Below, piece by piece: positions 62,333-64,000 of a stretch of 64,000 bases of DNA; within the stretch, counting starts at the first letter, position 1, and each line of letters begins with the position of its first letter. The notes beneath the pieces were generated by a model. It had not been told where the DNA came from. It saw only the letters and a list, made by a program, of their open reading frames with translations, and did no database searches. The translations under genes and the position numbers were made by a program. Source of the DNA: Methylobacterium soli (lineage in GTDB: Bacteria > Pseudomonadota > Alphaproteobacteria > Rhizobiales > Beijerinckiaceae); contig NZ_VZZK01000015.1 of NCBI RefSeq assembly GCF_008806385.1, forward strand, positions 1-64,000, in the 5' to 3' direction.

Positions 62333-64000
62333 TTACGCCCGGACCAGCGGCACCTTGGGCACGGTGCGCACGCCGCCCGAACCGCCGGACCCGCCGCCCT
62401 TGTCGTCCTTCTGGGCCTTCTTGCGCGTCGTCGCGCGGGGCTTCGAGCGCTTGTGCTTCCGGGTCGCGTTGGTGACGTCCTTCTCGGGCTTGGGCGTGAC
62501 GGGCCCTGCCGGGAACTCGAAGGCGAGGCTGTCCTTCTCGCCGGCCTTGGCCTCGGCGTCCTCCGGCTTGCGCACCACCACCTTCACGGCGCCGCCATCC
62601 TTGAGGCGCCCGAACAGGACCTCGTCGGCGAGCGGCGTCTTGATGGTCGACTGGATCAGCCGGGCCATCGGGCGGGCGCCCATCGCGTCGTCGTAGCCGT
62701 GCTCGACAAGCCAGTCGCGGGCCTCGTCCGAGAGCTCGATCGTGACGTTGCGGTCGGCGAGCTGCGCCTCGAGCTGGAGGACGAACTTGTCGACCACCTT
62801 GGCGACGACCTCCTTCGGCAGGTGGCCGAACGAGATGATCGCGTCGAGGCGGTTGCGGAATTCCGGCGCGAACAGCCGGTTGATCGCCTCGACATCGTCG
62901 CCCGTGCGCTTGGCCTGGGTGAAGCCGTAGGCCGCCTTCGCCAGATCGGACGCGCCCGCATTCGTCGTCATGATGATGATGACGTTGCGGAAATCGACCT
63001 GCTTGCCGTTGTGGTCGGTCAGCTTGCCGTGGTCCATCACCTGCAACAGGATGTTGAACAGGTCCGGATGCGCCTTCTCGATCTCGTCGAGGAGGAGCAC
63101 GCAATGCGGGTGCTGGTCGATGCCGTCGGTCAGCAGGCCGCCCTGGTCGAAGCCGACATAGCCGGGGGGCGCGCCGATCAGGCGGCTCACCGTGTGGCGC
63201 TCCATGTATTCCGACATGTCGAAGCGCAGCATCTCGACGCCGAGCGATGCGGCGAGCTGCTTGGCGGCCTCGGTCTTGCCGACGCCGGTCGGGCCCGCGA
63301 ACAGGTAGGAGCCGATCGGCTTGTCCGGGTCGCGGAGCCCGGCCCGGGCGAGCTTGATCGCCGAGGTCAGCGCCTCGATGGCGTTGGTCTGGCCGTAGAC
63401 CACCCGCTTCAGGTTCTCGGTGAGGTGCTGGAGCACCACCGCGTCGTCCTTCGAGACGGTCTTCGGGGGGATGCGGGCCATCGTGGCGATGGTGGCCTCG
63501 ATCTCCTTGACGCCGATGGTGCGCTTGCGGCGCGCCTCCGGCACCAGCATCTGCGAGGCGCCGGTCTCGTCGATGACGTCGATCGCCTTATCGGGGAGCT
63601 TGCGGTCGTTGATGTAGCGCGCGGACAGCTCCACGGCCGCCTTGACGGCGTCGGTCGTGTATTTGAGCTTGTGGAACTCCTCGAAATACGGGCGCAGGCC
63701 CTTCACGATCTCGATCGCGTCCGGGATCGAGGGCTCGTTGACGTCGATCTTCTGGAAGCGGCGCACCAGGGCCCGGTCCTTCTCGAAGTACTGGCGGTAC
63801 TCCTTGTAGGTGGTCGAGCCGATGCAGCGCAGCGTGCCGGAGGCGAGCGCGGGCTTGAGCAGGTTCGAGGCGTCCATCGCGCCGCCCGAGGTGGCGCCCG
63901 CACCGATCACGGTGTGGATCTCGTCGATGAACATGATGGCGTTCGGGTGCGCCTCGATCTCCTTCATCACCTGCTTGAGGCGCTCCTCGAAGTCGCCGCG
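62333..64000 (-). CDS. clpA: ATP-dependent Clp protease ATPase ClpA (partial)
   Basis: ClpA unfolds substrates for ClpP. The visible 555 residues (N-terminus beyond the right edge) include most of the first AAA module (MFIDEIHTVIGAGATSGGAM, TLRCIGSTTYKEYRQYFEKD, ALVRRFQKIDVNEP) and the whole second module: Walker A FAGPTGVGKTEAAKQ, Walker B LLLDEIEKAHPD, APEFRNRLDAIISF. The C-terminal Lys-rich tail with ATRKHKRSKPRATTRKKAQK is longer than in E. coli ClpA. clpS would be expected upstream, outside the window. Confidence 0.97.
   Translation of the reverse strand, partial: RGDFEERLKQVMKEIEAHPNAIMFIDEIHTVIGAGATSGGAMDASNLLKPALASGTLRCIGSTTYKEYRQYFEKDRALVRRFQKIDVNEPSIPDAIEIVKGLRPYFEEFHKLKYTTDAVKAAVELSARYINDRKLPDKAIDVIDETGASQMLVPEARRKRTIGVKEIEATIATMARIPPKTVSKDDAVVLQHLTENLKRVVYGQTNAIEALTSAIKLARAGLRDPDKPIGSYLFAGPTGVGKTEAAKQLAASLGVEMLRFDMSEYMERHTVSRLIGAPPGYVGFDQGGLLTDGIDQHPHCVLLLDEIEKAHPDLFNILLQVMDHGKLTDHNGKQVDFRNVIIIMTTNAGASDLAKAAYGFTQAKRTGDDVEAINRLFAPEFRNRLDAIISFGHLPKEVVAKVVDKFVLQLEAQLADRNVTIELSDEARDWLVEHGYDDAMGARPMARLIQSTIKTPLADEVLFGRLKDGGAVKVVVRKPEDAEAKAGEKDSLAFEFPAGPVTPKPEKDVTNATRKHKRSKPRATTRKKAQKDDKGGGSGGSGGVRTVPKVPLVRA

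Overview
This window is very GC-rich chromosomal DNA from an alphaproteobacterium, most likely a Hyphomicrobiales member close to Methylobacterium. That placement is an inference. It rests on an MmcB-type nuclease, an HWE-family sensor kinase, an IalB-family periplasmic protein, the XRE regulator-metK-trmB order, a two-gene ergothioneine set (egtB-egtD), several PRC-barrel paralogues and a tRNA-Arg(CCU) gene interrupted by a group I intron. I see no insertion sequence, prophage, CRISPR array or plasmid replication module. The genes are mostly housekeeping and general physiology.

Layout, 1-16.4 kb: tRNA-Lys(CUU); leuA with a possible leucine-coding leader; an SRPBCC protein whose 3' end runs into a 17-bp tandem repeat; NUDIX and PhzF-like genes; pyridoxal kinase; a DedA protein; mmcB; an MhqD/MhqO-like hydrolase and ring-cleavage dioxygenase pair; a LysR regulator divergent from an SDR gene; a beta-hydroxyacid dehydrogenase and an exported hydrolase; a DHA2 exporter; and a decayed fatty-acid desaturase pseudogene. 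16.4-29 kb: SWIB protein, PRC-barrel proteins, an AT-rich gap before a PAS-PAS-HTH regulator, an odd repeat-start lipoprotein, an MFS carrier, an ABC exporter, GST, and an M48 lipoprotein metalloprotease with a thermonuclease-like partner.

29-43.9 kb: intron-containing tRNA-Arg, XRE-metK-trmB, an HWE sensor kinase, a Pro/Glu-rich membrane protein, Fe/Mn superoxide dismutase, MurJ, a haloacid dehalogenase, a NodU/CmcH-like carbamoyltransferase, NhaA, and TlpA divergent from ArgH. 43.9-64 kb: IalB-family protein, a repeat-containing protein, a HAD phosphatase, MepA, a third PRC-barrel protein, ParB-like and EVE proteins, the overlapping tsaD-GNAT-gpsA operon, a molbindin, an orphan osmoprotectant-type ATPase, rpsD, murI, egtBD, a flavin amine oxidase, and the 3' part of clpA, which runs off the right edge.

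The most noteworthy signals are the group I intron in tRNA-Arg(CCU); the leucine-codon leader and hairpin before leuA; the desaturase pseudogene; and a set of short in-frame tandem repeats (18, 21 and 18 bp) inside gene starts, together with a 17-bp repeat spanning a stop codon and a 13-bp repeat between genes. I did not find a convincing multi-gene system that is wholly new. Start sites marked as chosen rest on ribosome-binding-site spacing and family length judged by eye.
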